A DNA stretch of 64,000 nucleotides, from positions 62,001 to 126,000 of the forward strand of contig NZ_CAXHZC010000010.1 in assembly GCF_964021845.1 (NCBI RefSeq), given 5' to 3'. This document shows, one piece after another, positions 53,174 through 61,049 of the stretch. The stretch is from Arcticibacterium sp964021845. Its GTDB lineage: Bacteria; Bacteroidota; Bacteroidia; Cytophagales; Spirosomataceae. The notes beneath the pieces were generated by a model that saw only the letters and a list, made by a program, of their open reading frames with translations, did no database searches and had not been told where the DNA came from. The translations under genes and the position numbers were made by a program. Numbering within the stretch: the first letter of the stretch is position 1; each line of letters opens with the position of its first letter.

Positions 53174-53629
53174 TTGATGATTGTAAAAAGTAAACTCGTT
53201 CGGACCTTTTTGGTTGTCTTTTAGAACTGCAATTTCATTATCTGCAAACAAGATTTTAATATCTCTATTATCAAAAAGAATTTTAACAATTGCTCTTTCC
53301 TTTATATTATACTTTGCTACTTGTGTTGAATAGTCTGATAAGTCATATTGTAGGCCTAAATATCTATCTTCCTGGAGCGTTTCAAACCGTGGCGAAAAGC
53401 CATTCAACGAAAATGTTCTACTTTCTCCCAAAATGCTCTTACAGAAAGTTAAACTTTCCCCTTTTTTCCCAAAAAACAAAAACTCATTTGAATCTAAGAA
53501 GGCTAATATTTCAGCATTTTCTTCAATAAGGAGCTCTCCTAAAAATATTTCCCCAGACATTGTCAAGTAGAGCAATTCTCCTTTAAAAACATTAATTAAT
53601 AAGACGTCCTTGATAGTTCGGTATTCCAT
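52529..53629 (-). CDS. PQQ-like beta-propeller protein, copy 1 of a mosaic array
   Basis: A 366-residue protein with propeller-blade motifs: TTLWQFDSSELGIEKI (about 155-170), NGSLLWQQDVVF, LTGEICIWQNL, and the ending IYALDLKQTLHIFERE, typical of PQQ-like repeats. No signal peptide is seen, so it is probably cytoplasmic or exported by another route. The C-terminal 213 residues are identical to those of the gene at 54317, while the N-terminal parts are unrelated. The start overlaps the stop of a 53-codon gene (53629-53790, TAATG). Its role is unknown; a rearranging array of this kind suggests immunity or recognition functions. Confidence 0.75.
   Translation of the reverse strand: MEYRTIKDVLLINVFKGELLYLTMSGEIFLGELLIEENAEILAFLDSNEFLFFGKKGESLTFCKSILGESRTFSLNGFSPRFETLQEDRYLGLQYDLSDYSTQVAKYNIKERAIVKILFDNRDIKILFADNEIAVLKDNQKGPNEFTFYNHQTETTLWQFDSSELGIEKISKIMGVFGEVLVVFGHKNTAQESYLSSVPDLPIFFGISVANGSLLWQQDVVFMSGKNERDTHCRISLPFLNNETGKVIIFEAGQYIEMDALTGEICIWQNLHENPLSLNGLSMDPFFFDPCQVDESFIYFRTGIGESSRRAGVGVFDRKKQELVALEVLTDDSGNPVEMGPLKVQATKDEIYALDLKQTLHIFERE
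53082..53185. repeat. 104-bp core repeat shared by all three propeller genes, copy 1
   Basis: 53082-53185 matches 55985-56088 with two mismatches; its first 92 bp also form the right end of the 682-bp repeat (54870-54961). It encodes TTLWQFDSSELGIEKISKIM and flanks. It marks the junction where conserved 3' parts meet variable 5' parts. Confidence 0.85.
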
Positions 53630-53790
53630 TACTTAATCTCTATAAAATTGTATAAACTTGATGCCTTATTTAATACGAGGGCTTTGAAGTCAATCAACTT
53701 TGCTGCTCTTTCTTCTAAGCTAGGAATAACAGGCAAATCATTCCACAAACTCCCCCTCAGCCCCTCATTATCCCAAAATGTCTTTACCAT
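53629..53790 (-). CDS. 53-codon gene coupled to propeller copy 1
   Basis: The minus-strand ORF MVKTFWDNEGLRGSL...YNFIEIK ends with TAA overlapping the ATG of the gene at 52529-53629. An equal-length relative (MVKTFWNNEGLRGSLFG...FNFIDRK) is coupled the same way to copy 3 at 56529-56690. Conservation of both ends, of length and of stop-start overlap supports a true gene. The family is unknown. Confidence 0.65.
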   Translation of the reverse strand: MVKTFWDNEGLRGSLWNDLPVIPSLEERAAKLIDFKALVLNKASSLYNFIEIK

Positions 53791-53884
53791 GATTGGGCTG
53801 ATTTTGGTTTGATGCTTTAAATTTTTTATTTCCTAAGCGTTTAAACTTTAAGCTTCTTTCTCCAAAATTAATGAGTAATCCTAC

Positions 53885-54202
53885 TTATAGATTACATGCC
53901 TCCAAGTAATTCTTTGCTTGAGCCAAATGGACATCTTGCAGCTCAATCACCGCTTTTAATTCCACAGAAATATTATTATAAATAAGAAAATCAACCCTTC
54001 TGGTACCAATATGCTCCTCACGATAATGAATAGGCATTTCAAATTCTCGCTGAAAAGGAATGTTTTCAATGTCCGGCTCTATCGCTAAAGCACGCTGATA
54101 AATTACTTCCTGAAAACCATTTCCTAATGCAGAATGTACCTTCATGGCTGCTCCAATTATTTTAGAAGTTTCGTCGGAGTATTTGTAAGTGGTGTGAGTC
54201 AT
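53885..54202 (-). pseudogene. GxxExxY-family gene truncated by an in-frame stop codon
   Basis: The 105-residue frame reads SALGNGFQEVIYQRALAIE (the GxxExxY motif) and RRVDFLIYNNISVELKAVIE, a PD-(D/E)xK-like core. It stops at TAA 53887-53885. Without that codon the same frame continues VGLLINFGERSLKFKRLGNK, the normal C-terminal strand of this family. One substitution (for example GAA to TAA) therefore explains the truncation. The role of the GxxExxY family is unknown. The gene sits inside the propeller array between copies 1 and 2 and may be a passenger. Confidence 0.75.
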
Positions 54203-54279
54203 GTTCTAATTTTGAATACCAAAACCGCTAAAATATAATTGATTTAGCATTAATGTCACGCCAAGAAGCAAAAATCAAG

Positions 54280-54961
54280 GTAATCATCAAAATCAAACAA
54301 ATCATGGTATAGACTATTACTCTCTCTCAAAAATGTGGAGGGTTTGCTTTAGGTCTAATGCGTAAATTTCATCTTTGGTAGCTTGAACTTTTAAGGGTCC
54401 CATTTCTACTGGATTTCCTGAATCATCCGTCAATACTTCTAGAGCAACTAATTCTTGTTTTTTCCTGTCAAAAACCCCTACACCAGCCCTACGGCTACTT
54501 TCACCAATACCGGTTCTAAAGTAAATGAAGCTTTCATCAACCTGACATGGGTCAAAAAAGAATGGATCCATGGATAAGCCATTTAGGCTGAGCGGATTTT
54601 CATGAAGGTTTTGCCATATACAAATTTCACCTGTAAGGGCATCCATTTCTATGTATTGACCAGCTTCAAAAATGATTACTTTACCTGTTTCGTTGTTTAG
54701 AAAAGGTAAACTTATTCTACAATGGGTATCTCTTTCATTTTTACCAGACATAAAAACCACGTCTTGCTGCCACAGCAATGAGCCATTCGCCACAGAAATA
54801 CCAAAAAATATGGGAAGGTCTGGAACAGAAGACAAATAGCTTTCTTGAGCTGTATTTTTATGCCCAAAAACCACCAGCACCTCTCCAAACACCCCCATAA
54901 TCTTGCTGATTTTCTCTATGCCCAGCTCGCTGCTGTCAAACTGCCAGAGGGTGGTTTCGGT
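54280..54961. repeat. 682-bp repeat, copy B
   Basis: See 52492-53173. This copy forms the 3' part of the gene at 54317 and its short downstream tail. At 54962 the sequence turns into unrelated 5' coding sequence. Confidence 0.9.
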
Positions 54962-55399
54962 GGGGAGGTGGAGGTTTTTAATAGTTTTCAGGTCTTCATC
55001 AACATGAAACAAATTATCATTTTCACGAACTGGATAACCTAAAAAGTAATAACCTTCTGAGTAGCTATTAGAGGTATTTTCTTTAAAATCATACATGAAA
55101 TACGACCACCTCTTGTTATCACCCGAAAGCTTATTTCTAAGAAAGGCTGAAGTGCCAACTATATAATTTGGGTAGAATCCATCTTCAAAATCAAAACCAA
55201 TTCCACCCCTAACAATATATGATGATTTTACTCCATCAACATTCTTGAAACCTATTATGTATTCAGAACTTTTTCTATGAGCAAATACGTCTTTTCCAAT
55301 TATAACATCATTTAAAAAAAGGTCTTTACCATTATCATAGTAAAGGTCATTTTTAAGTAAAGAATAGTTTTTGACTTTTATGATTTTAGTTTTTTTCAT
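54317..55399 (-). CDS. PQQ-like beta-propeller protein, copy 2 of the mosaic array
   Basis: A 360-residue protein with unique N-terminal 147 residues (KIIKVKNYSLLKNDLYYD..., FDFEDGFYPNYIVGTSAF) joined directly to the C-terminal 213 residues shared with copy 1. The junction lies inside the TTLWQFDS core, next to HLP-TETTLW. Just before its ATG is a fossil of the 53-codon partner gene: in one frame CCT-TAT-AAC-TTT-ATT-GAT reads PYNFID, and it ends IK-TGA overlapping the start. So the module lost the partner's 5' part. Confidence 0.75.
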   Translation of the reverse strand: MKKTKIIKVKNYSLLKNDLYYDNGKDLFLNDVIIGKDVFAHRKSSEYIIGFKNVDGVKSSYIVRGGIGFDFEDGFYPNYIVGTSAFLRNKLSGDNKRWSYFMYDFKENTSNSYSEGYYFLGYPVRENDNLFHVDEDLKTIKNLHLPTETTLWQFDSSELGIEKISKIMGVFGEVLVVFGHKNTAQESYLSSVPDLPIFFGISVANGSLLWQQDVVFMSGKNERDTHCRISLPFLNNETGKVIIFEAGQYIEMDALTGEICIWQNLHENPLSLNGLSMDPFFFDPCQVDESFIYFRTGIGESSRRAGVGVFDRKKQELVALEVLTDDSGNPVEMGPLKVQATKDEIYALDLKQTLHIFERE

Positions 55400-55458
55400 T
55401 TTATATCAATAAAGTTATAAGGTAATCGTCAAACTCAAACAAATCATGGTATAGACTA

Positions 55459-56532
55459 TTACTCTCTCTCAAAAATATGGAGGGTGTTGTTGGTATCTAG
55501 AGCGTAGATTTTGTTGCCGCCGACCTTTGGTTGGTTATTTTTTACTGCGGCTCCTGTTTGGTTAAATTCTTCAAAAGTATGAAACCAATCTATTTTCTTA
55601 GTTTCTAAATCAAAAGAACCAATACATTTGGCGAAGCCTCCTAAAGCATGCACCTGTGCTCTAAAATATAAATGTGTGGCCGAAATAGCGGAAGACATAG
55701 CCACCCAAAGCCCTATATCGTCTAATTGGTCTTTGATAGAAACAGCTGTAATCTCGCCTGATTGCGAATTTAAAGTCCAGTAATACTCACCGAGCAGAGC
55801 CTCTAACATAAGGCCATCATTCTGAAATTGAAGATTAAAACTAAGCCCGCCTAATGGAGACGTTTTTTCATTTATGAGTACTTCTTTCTGTTGCCAAAGT
55901 AAACTGCCAGTGTTTATGTCAAAGCCCATAAAAAGCTCATATTGGTCAGAATACCGTGGGTCTGGGTTTTCGTAAAGACCCACCACCACCAGCACCTCTC
56001 CAAACACCCCCATAATCTTGCTGATTTTCTCTATGCCAAGCTCGCTGCTGTCAAACTGCCAGAGGGTAGTTTCGGTTTGATGATTGTATAAGAAGAAAGA
56101 TGTAGCATCAAAGCTTTCATTATTTTTAATAACCAATAAGGACTTGCTGGCCCACAGTACCTTGTAATAAGGTATCTCGAATAAGATTTTGTGAATGACC
56201 TGATTTTGAAAATCAAATTTAACAATAGTTCTTTCATACTTAGGAAGGATTAACTCTGAAGCAATAAGGAGTTTTCCCTCAAAAGAACTTCGAAAAAATG
56301 AGTATAATCCAACTACCTTAACTTTATTTGAATTTAGGTTTAATAGCCTAGTTTTATAATCACTTTCTTCTCCATAAATCAAGAATCCATCTAGTATACT
56401 TCCTATCATGATAGCATCTGAAGAAACAAGCCTTTCCCCATGAAAAAGCTGTTTGTTCAAATTGACGATCATTAACTCGCTACTGCTAATGGAGTATTCT
56501 TTAATATCATTTATTTTAGCCGCTGCTATCAT
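55459..56532 (-). CDS. PQQ-like beta-propeller protein, copy 3 of the mosaic array
   Basis: The 357-residue protein shares with the others the TTLWQFDSSELGIEKISKIM core, INTGSLLWQQKEV, and the ending IYALDTNNTLHIFERE. Outside these blocks it has its own N-terminus and a diverged C-terminal half (WTLNSQSGEITAVSIKDQ). It is coupled to a 53-codon gene upstream (ATGA). The shared tail extends about 50 nt past the stop, as in the other copies. Confidence 0.75.
   Translation of the reverse strand: MIAAAKINDIKEYSISSSELMIVNLNKQLFHGERLVSSDAIMIGSILDGFLIYGEESDYKTRLLNLNSNKVKVVGLYSFFRSSFEGKLLIASELILPKYERTIVKFDFQNQVIHKILFEIPYYKVLWASKSLLVIKNNESFDATSFFLYNHQTETTLWQFDSSELGIEKISKIMGVFGEVLVVVGLYENPDPRYSDQYELFMGFDINTGSLLWQQKEVLINEKTSPLGGLSFNLQFQNDGLMLEALLGEYYWTLNSQSGEITAVSIKDQLDDIGLWVAMSSAISATHLYFRAQVHALGGFAKCIGSFDLETKKIDWFHTFEEFNQTGAAVKNNQPKVGGNKIYALDTNNTLHIFERE
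55985..56088. repeat. 104-bp core repeat, copy 3
   Basis: See 53082-53185. There are two mismatches to copy 1, and the match includes the NHQTETTLWQFDSSELG codons. Confidence 0.85.
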
Positions 56533-56690
56533 TTTCTATCTATAAAATTGAAAACTCTTGAATCCAGGCCATCTACCCAAAGAATGAAATTATTTTTAGC
56601 CTGAAGTCTTTGATCTAGAGTTGGTTCTAAATCAGTTACCCCAAACAAACTCCCCCTCAGCCCCTCATTATTCCAAAATGTCTTAACCAT
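56529..56690 (-). CDS. 53-codon gene coupled to propeller copy 3
   Basis: MVKTFWNNEGLRGSLFG...FNFIDRK, 53 codons, with TGA overlapping the ATG of copy 3. The first 15 residues are nearly identical to the gene at 53629-53790, the middle differs, and the last residues are again alike. It is too short for family assignment. Confidence 0.65.
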   Translation of the reverse strand: MVKTFWNNEGLRGSLFGVTDLEPTLDQRLQAKNNFILWVDGLDSRVFNFIDRK

Positions 56691-56735
56691 GATTTGTTTG
56701 GGTTGATTTTGGTTTGATGGGCTGGTGATTCATAA

Positions 56736-57047
56736 TTACTGCAATCTATCTTTTAATCGCTGCATGAGATTCATTCTTTCATGAAAAATAGCCAAAACTA
56801 GCATTGGTTTGCCTTTCCTTTCTAGAGCAAAAACATAATGCTTTTGACAGTGCTTTAAAAATATTTGATGCTGAGCTATTTTAACTTTTTTAAAATAGCC
56901 TTGCTGTATGGAGAGGGCTTTCAAGCATAAACTAAGCCCTTTAGTGTATTTATGTACTTGGTCTTCGCCAAACTCATCCAGCGTATATTCCATAATTAAC
57001 CGCCAGTCATTTTCTGCATCCACAGAAAGCTCTTAGTCGGCAGTCAT
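56736..57047 (-). pseudogene. ParE-type toxin with a nonsense codon at position 5
   Basis: The natural start ATG at 57047-57045 overlaps the antitoxin stop (ATGA), but the frame reads M-T-A-D-stop-ELSVDAENDWRLIMEYT. The TAA is at 57035-57033. The remainder is a ParE-like toxin (YTLDEFGEDQVHKYTKGL, QHQIFLKHCQKHYVFALE, MLVLAIFHERMNLMQRL). Translation could restart at GTG 57023, giving 95 residues lacking the first strand. It is therefore probably inactive or weakly expressed. A TAT-to-TAA change would explain it. Confidence 0.75.
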
Positions 57048-57289
57048 GCTGTTTTATTCTTCGTAAGAACTTCTTGGCTAATTTGCTCTAATGTTTTGCC
57101 TGTACTTTTGGCATTTTCTACCCTATGGAGCAATACCGTTTCTAACTCCTGCCAAGCTGTATCTTCAGAATGGTTACCAGAAAAAAGTCTTTCCAGTATA
57201 AAATCTTTAATAGATTTCCCCTGTAACACCGCCAAAGCCTTTATTTGCCGATGCTGCTCCGTAGAAACTTCAATGCTTAATCTGCTCAT
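57044..57289 (-). CDS. ParD/RHH-type antitoxin
   Basis: An 81-residue protein with an N-terminal ribbon-helix-helix (MSRLSIEVSTEQHRQIKALA, then GKSIKDFILERL) and a flexible acidic tail for toxin binding. It precedes the ParE-like gene with a 4-nt overlap. The toxin is disrupted, so the antitoxin may now be an orphan. Confidence 0.8.
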   Translation of the reverse strand: MSRLSIEVSTEQHRQIKALAVLQGKSIKDFILERLFSGNHSEDTAWQELETVLLHRVENAKSTGKTLEQISQEVLTKNKTA

Positions 57290-57439
57290 AGAATAAAAAT
57301 AGGCATTTTAAAGAATATGCACAAATGTACATTTGTACAGACTGTCAGTATCGGGATTCTTATGTTTTTTGGGATTTGGATGATTTTGTTTTGTCGTTAG
57401 TTCTTTAACATTTAGCTTAAACGGTCGAGAATTAGACAA

Positions 57440-57733
57440 TCACAAATGCCGGGTAAAGTCCATAGCTTCATGCAGAATTCGAAGTATCCTAATCTTATCA
57501 TCCACAAGAATGTAGAAGATTACATGTTTCTCAAATTTGAAATAATTAAACTTTTTTCCTCCAAAATGAAAGGTTTTAGGTTTGGTATTATTGTTTATAA
57601 ATCTGGAAATAAACTTTATCAAAGTATCATGATAATGATTTGCTTGGCTCTCAGACCATGTAGAATAGGTATAAAACCATATTTCCTCTAAATCATTCTC
57701 CGCAGGAGAACTTAGTTCAATTTTCAGCATCAA
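57440..57733 (-). CDS. ParE/RelE-type toxin
   Basis: A 97-residue protein with the ParE fold pattern: KIELSSPAENDLEEIWFYTY at the N-terminus and HVIFYILVDDKIRILRILHE at the C-terminus, ending AMDFTRHL. These toxins usually inhibit gyrase or mRNA translation. It overlaps its antitoxin gene by 17 nt. Unlike the neighbouring copy, it is intact. Confidence 0.85.
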   Translation of the reverse strand: MMLKIELSSPAENDLEEIWFYTYSTWSESQANHYHDTLIKFISRFINNNTKPKTFHFGGKKFNYFKFEKHVIFYILVDDKIRILRILHEAMDFTRHL

Positions 57734-57974
57734 CAGCTACATATTTTTCATGCATTCTCTTTTTGAATTCCTCAGAATCAAATTCAGTAAATTCGCCATT
57801 ATCAGCTTCTTCTAATAATTCAAACAACTTTTGCTTCCCTTTCCTTTCCCTATCAAGTCCTCTCAGAGCATCCCTAACCACTTCACTAGCAGAATTATAC
57901 CTACCAGACGCTACCTCTTCGGCTATGAAATCTTGAAAATACTGTCCTAGAAGCACCGATGTATTTTTTCCCAT
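57717..57974 (-). CDS. ParD-type antitoxin (CC2985 family)
   Basis: An 85-residue protein: TSVLLGQYFQDFIAEEVASG, then RYNSASEVVRDALRGLDRE, the ParD RHH DNA-binding module. The C-terminal tail (FTEFDSEEFKKRMHEKY) wraps the toxin. It probably represses its own operon with the toxin. Confidence 0.88.
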   Translation of the reverse strand: MGKNTSVLLGQYFQDFIAEEVASGRYNSASEVVRDALRGLDRERKGKQKLFELLEEADNGEFTEFDSEEFKKRMHEKYVAVDAEN

Positions 57975-58041
57975 GTTATTTTCTATTTATAATTAAATAT
58001 ACCAAGTCTTGGTATCTAGTCCAAAATGACAAAAAAAAATA

Positions 58042-58068
58042 AGCCCTCTGATGTAAACCAGAGAGCCT
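58042..58068 (-). terminator. Terminator after the haem/dehydrogenase gene
   Basis: AGCCCTCTG (58042-58050) pairs imperfectly with CAGAGAGCCT (58059-58068). On the minus strand a run of nine T follows. Confidence 0.7.
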
Positions 58069-58090
58069 AAATTTTCTGAGAATGAAGCCG

Positions 58091-60874
58091 CTACACCCTC
58101 CTCTTCCCAAACAGCTTCATTTCACTCATGGCCCAGGTGCCTTTTTCGTGGCTGCCAGTTTGTTTCATTCTTAAGAATTTCCCTTCTGATTCTTTTAGGC
58201 GAATCATGTTTGGGCTTTCAGCCCCTGGCCCTTTAAATACCTCCGTCCATTTTTTCCCGTCTTTTGATGTTTCTATAATTAATTGACGCGGATGCGTTTT
58301 AATAGGAGGAATTCTGTCTCGCCAAGAGCCCTGACGAATACCCTGCGAGGTAAATTGAACTTCAGAAACTAAAATAGCCTCTGGAAACTCTATTTGAAAC
58401 CACATATCAGGAGTTTGCGGAACGCCCGTAGACCAACCTTCAAAAGTCAAAGCTCCAAGTGGCTTACCTGTACCTCCTTTTACCACTGGCACTGCATGAC
58501 TTGCCGTTACTTTCCAGTCGGCTCCTAATTCTAATTCTTCTGGAACAGACGCTTTAAGTGCATCATATTGGTAGGCACTTTTCTGGTCCTCGGTAGCCTT
58601 TCTGACCCTTGCTACATCTTCCGTAGTAACCAGCGAAGCATTATTATCAAACGAAAAACGAATAAAAGATGCCACAGAAGCCACCCAATCATCAGAGTTT
58701 TCTGCCATAGGCACCATGATTACGCCTTCATAAGATTTGTTTTCTATCTCTCCTGTCAAACCTCTCAAAATAGTTTTGACTACATAGTCAGAATGCCCCT
58801 TTAGATTTGAATTGCTCACAAAAGACGGAGCCATGAGGCCATCACCTACGGGTGTTCCACGACCCTCTGCTCCATGACATTGCGAACATAACTCTTGATA
58901 AATCTTTTGTCCTTCAGCTATCCTTACTTTTTCTTCCTCCGAATGGTTTGGATCTTTCTTCCCAAAATAAGAGTACTGCGTTTCAGGAGGATTGATGATA
59001 TTTTCTGCCACCATTGCTATCCCTGGAGAATTATCTGACGCCATTGTTAACTTAGCAGCCTCTAAAATTCCCGGTATTTTGAACAGTTGACCAGTCATGA
59101 GAGCCCTCACTTTCACTTCTACATTTACGTCATTGGTCATTTTGATATAATCGGCAGCAAAACTCTTATTACCTTTTTTATAAAGTGATTCTGAAACATA
59201 GATAGCCATATTACGCATTCTGAAATGTGGGTCGGCCATCATTTCTCTTACTAAGTCTGGCTTTAAAGCACCTAAACCTTCTAATACCCAAAGTGCATGA
59301 AAACGAGGTTCTAACTTAAAGTTACCGCGTACTATTTTCTCCAAAGCAGGTACTACAGACTTATCTTGTCTTAAAACCAAAAGTTGTTGAGCTTTATCTC
59401 TCCACCAACCATTTGCATGTGATAAATGTTTTACAAGGTCGGCAGAGCTCTCCTCAAACATTCTAGGCTGTGTTTTGTCTCGCTCTATTTCTTCATGAGA
59501 TAGTCGCCATATTCTCCCTAATCCTATGACTTTATCTAACTGATACTGCTCAATTTTTGCTCTTAAATACGAGCCTTTCGGTGTCCACTGCCCTTCCTGA
59601 ATTATACCATGGTACATATCTGTGATGTACATGCTACCATCAGGAGCTGTGGTCATATCTACTGGTCTAAAAAGCGGGTCAGTAGAGCGTATAAACTCTG
59701 CTTCTTCTTTCTGATATACATTTTGAAGTTCGCTTATCCCTCCTTTTCTTACTTCATTAACTTGCCTCACTATTCTAGCCACAGGCTCGCCATAAAAGTA
59801 TTGACCGTATAGGTCTTTTGGTAATCTATCACCTCTGTAAATATCATTTCCGGCGGCACCCGTCACTCTATTTAGTGAGCCTTCATTTTCACGAACAGCA
59901 GCCATACCACCTTGCATATCGGCTATATACATAGGCTCACCATAAGGTATATCAAAACCCTCCTGCAATTCCACATCTCGTTTAACACTATAATCACCTA
60001 GGTGAATGGGATATTGAAAATGCGAAGGAATTCCACTTGCTCCACCCTGAAACCACATTTTACCGTCGTCGTCATGGGTGACACCCCACTGCCCATTATT
60101 ATTTCCCGTACTTTCTCTTAAAACGCCCTCTGGTGTCCATCTAATTCTAAAAGCGTTAACAGTGCTGTAAAGCCAATTATCCATACCCCAATAAAGGAAT
60201 GCCTGCTGATGCTCTACATTTCCAGAACGTCCAAAGTTATCTGCAAATGCTTCTTTCTTGTCTGCTTTGCCATCACCGTCCGTATCTGTAAATTTATAAA
60301 TCACGTCTTGGTTAGACTCCATGGTTAGAATAGCATTTGGCCCGAAGGGCAAAACAAAACGCGGAAAGACAAGTTTATCAACAAACATTCCTCCTGTTTC
60401 GTAAACGCCATCATTGTCTTTGTCTTCCCATCTTGATATTCCACTGGTAGGTTCTAATGTACCTTCAGAATCTGCAGTGAGCATGTAGCTTCGCAATTCT
60501 AAAACATACATTCTTCCGTTACCGTCAAAGGAAATAGCACCAGGTTGCTCTATTTGAGGCTCAGCCAAAACAGGTTCCATCTTATAACCATCCATCAAAA
60601 CAAAACGTTTTTGCTCATCTGAGACGGATAATGGTAAAACTGGTGCCTGAGGGGTCAAATCAACACCTTGCCAATAAGCTTTGGTGGTATCGGCCTCCTC
60701 TGGCAGTTTAATAATTGGGTAGCCTTCTTTTGTAAAACTTGGGCTTTCCACTAAATTCTGCTCATCATTAGTATGGGTAACAGAAGTACTTTGAGGCTTT
60801 TTACAATCTGTCAATAAACTAGCAGAAAGCATAAACGCCACTAAACCCAAGTAGGGTAGTCTTTTAAATTTCAT
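58091..60874 (-). CDS. PVC-type membrane-bound dehydrogenase/haem-binding protein
   Basis: This 927-residue exported protein opens with KFKRLPYLGLVAFMLSASLL and a cysteine at TDCKK, possibly lipidated, though Asp before Cys is an unusual lipobox. Domain order: a six-bladed dehydrogenase-type propeller (GNGRMYVLELRSYM, DGSMYITDMYHGI; about 90-440), HEAT-like helices (about 480-620), a cytochrome c haem site YQELCSQCHGAEGRG (CxxCH, about 665), and a C-terminal F5/8-type carbohydrate-binding module (VSEVQFTSQGIRQGSW). This layout is frequent in Planctomycetes and Cytophagales and is linked to polysaccharide use. The substrate is unknown. Confidence 0.88.
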   Translation of the reverse strand: MKFKRLPYLGLVAFMLSASLLTDCKKPQSTSVTHTNDEQNLVESPSFTKEGYPIIKLPEEADTTKAYWQGVDLTPQAPVLPLSVSDEQKRFVLMDGYKMEPVLAEPQIEQPGAISFDGNGRMYVLELRSYMLTADSEGTLEPTSGISRWEDKDNDGVYETGGMFVDKLVFPRFVLPFGPNAILTMESNQDVIYKFTDTDGDGKADKKEAFADNFGRSGNVEHQQAFLYWGMDNWLYSTVNAFRIRWTPEGVLRESTGNNNGQWGVTHDDDGKMWFQGGASGIPSHFQYPIHLGDYSVKRDVELQEGFDIPYGEPMYIADMQGGMAAVRENEGSLNRVTGAAGNDIYRGDRLPKDLYGQYFYGEPVARIVRQVNEVRKGGISELQNVYQKEEAEFIRSTDPLFRPVDMTTAPDGSMYITDMYHGIIQEGQWTPKGSYLRAKIEQYQLDKVIGLGRIWRLSHEEIERDKTQPRMFEESSADLVKHLSHANGWWRDKAQQLLVLRQDKSVVPALEKIVRGNFKLEPRFHALWVLEGLGALKPDLVREMMADPHFRMRNMAIYVSESLYKKGNKSFAADYIKMTNDVNVEVKVRALMTGQLFKIPGILEAAKLTMASDNSPGIAMVAENIINPPETQYSYFGKKDPNHSEEEKVRIAEGQKIYQELCSQCHGAEGRGTPVGDGLMAPSFVSNSNLKGHSDYVVKTILRGLTGEIENKSYEGVIMVPMAENSDDWVASVASFIRFSFDNNASLVTTEDVARVRKATEDQKSAYQYDALKASVPEELELGADWKVTASHAVPVVKGGTGKPLGALTFEGWSTGVPQTPDMWFQIEFPEAILVSEVQFTSQGIRQGSWRDRIPPIKTHPRQLIIETSKDGKKWTEVFKGPGAESPNMIRLKESEGKFLRMKQTGSHEKGTWAMSEMKLFGKRRV

Positions 60875-61049
60875 TTTAAGGTTTCAATAGGTTTGAGAAC
60901 AAGCAAATTAAAGTCATTTATTCGGTTTTCAAATAGAGACAGTCTAGAATAGACGAATCGAGTCTTTTTCATGTCAAAGAATAATTTTACAGCAAAAGCA
61001 GGTTCTATTTTAATATTGAAAAAGTAAATTGCGACCAAAGTAAAAAAGC

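Noticed and set aside
53290..53529. 79-codon plus-strand ORF inside propeller copy 1
   Set aside because: Antisense shadow with no start context or partner; the minus-strand propeller gene explains the open frame.
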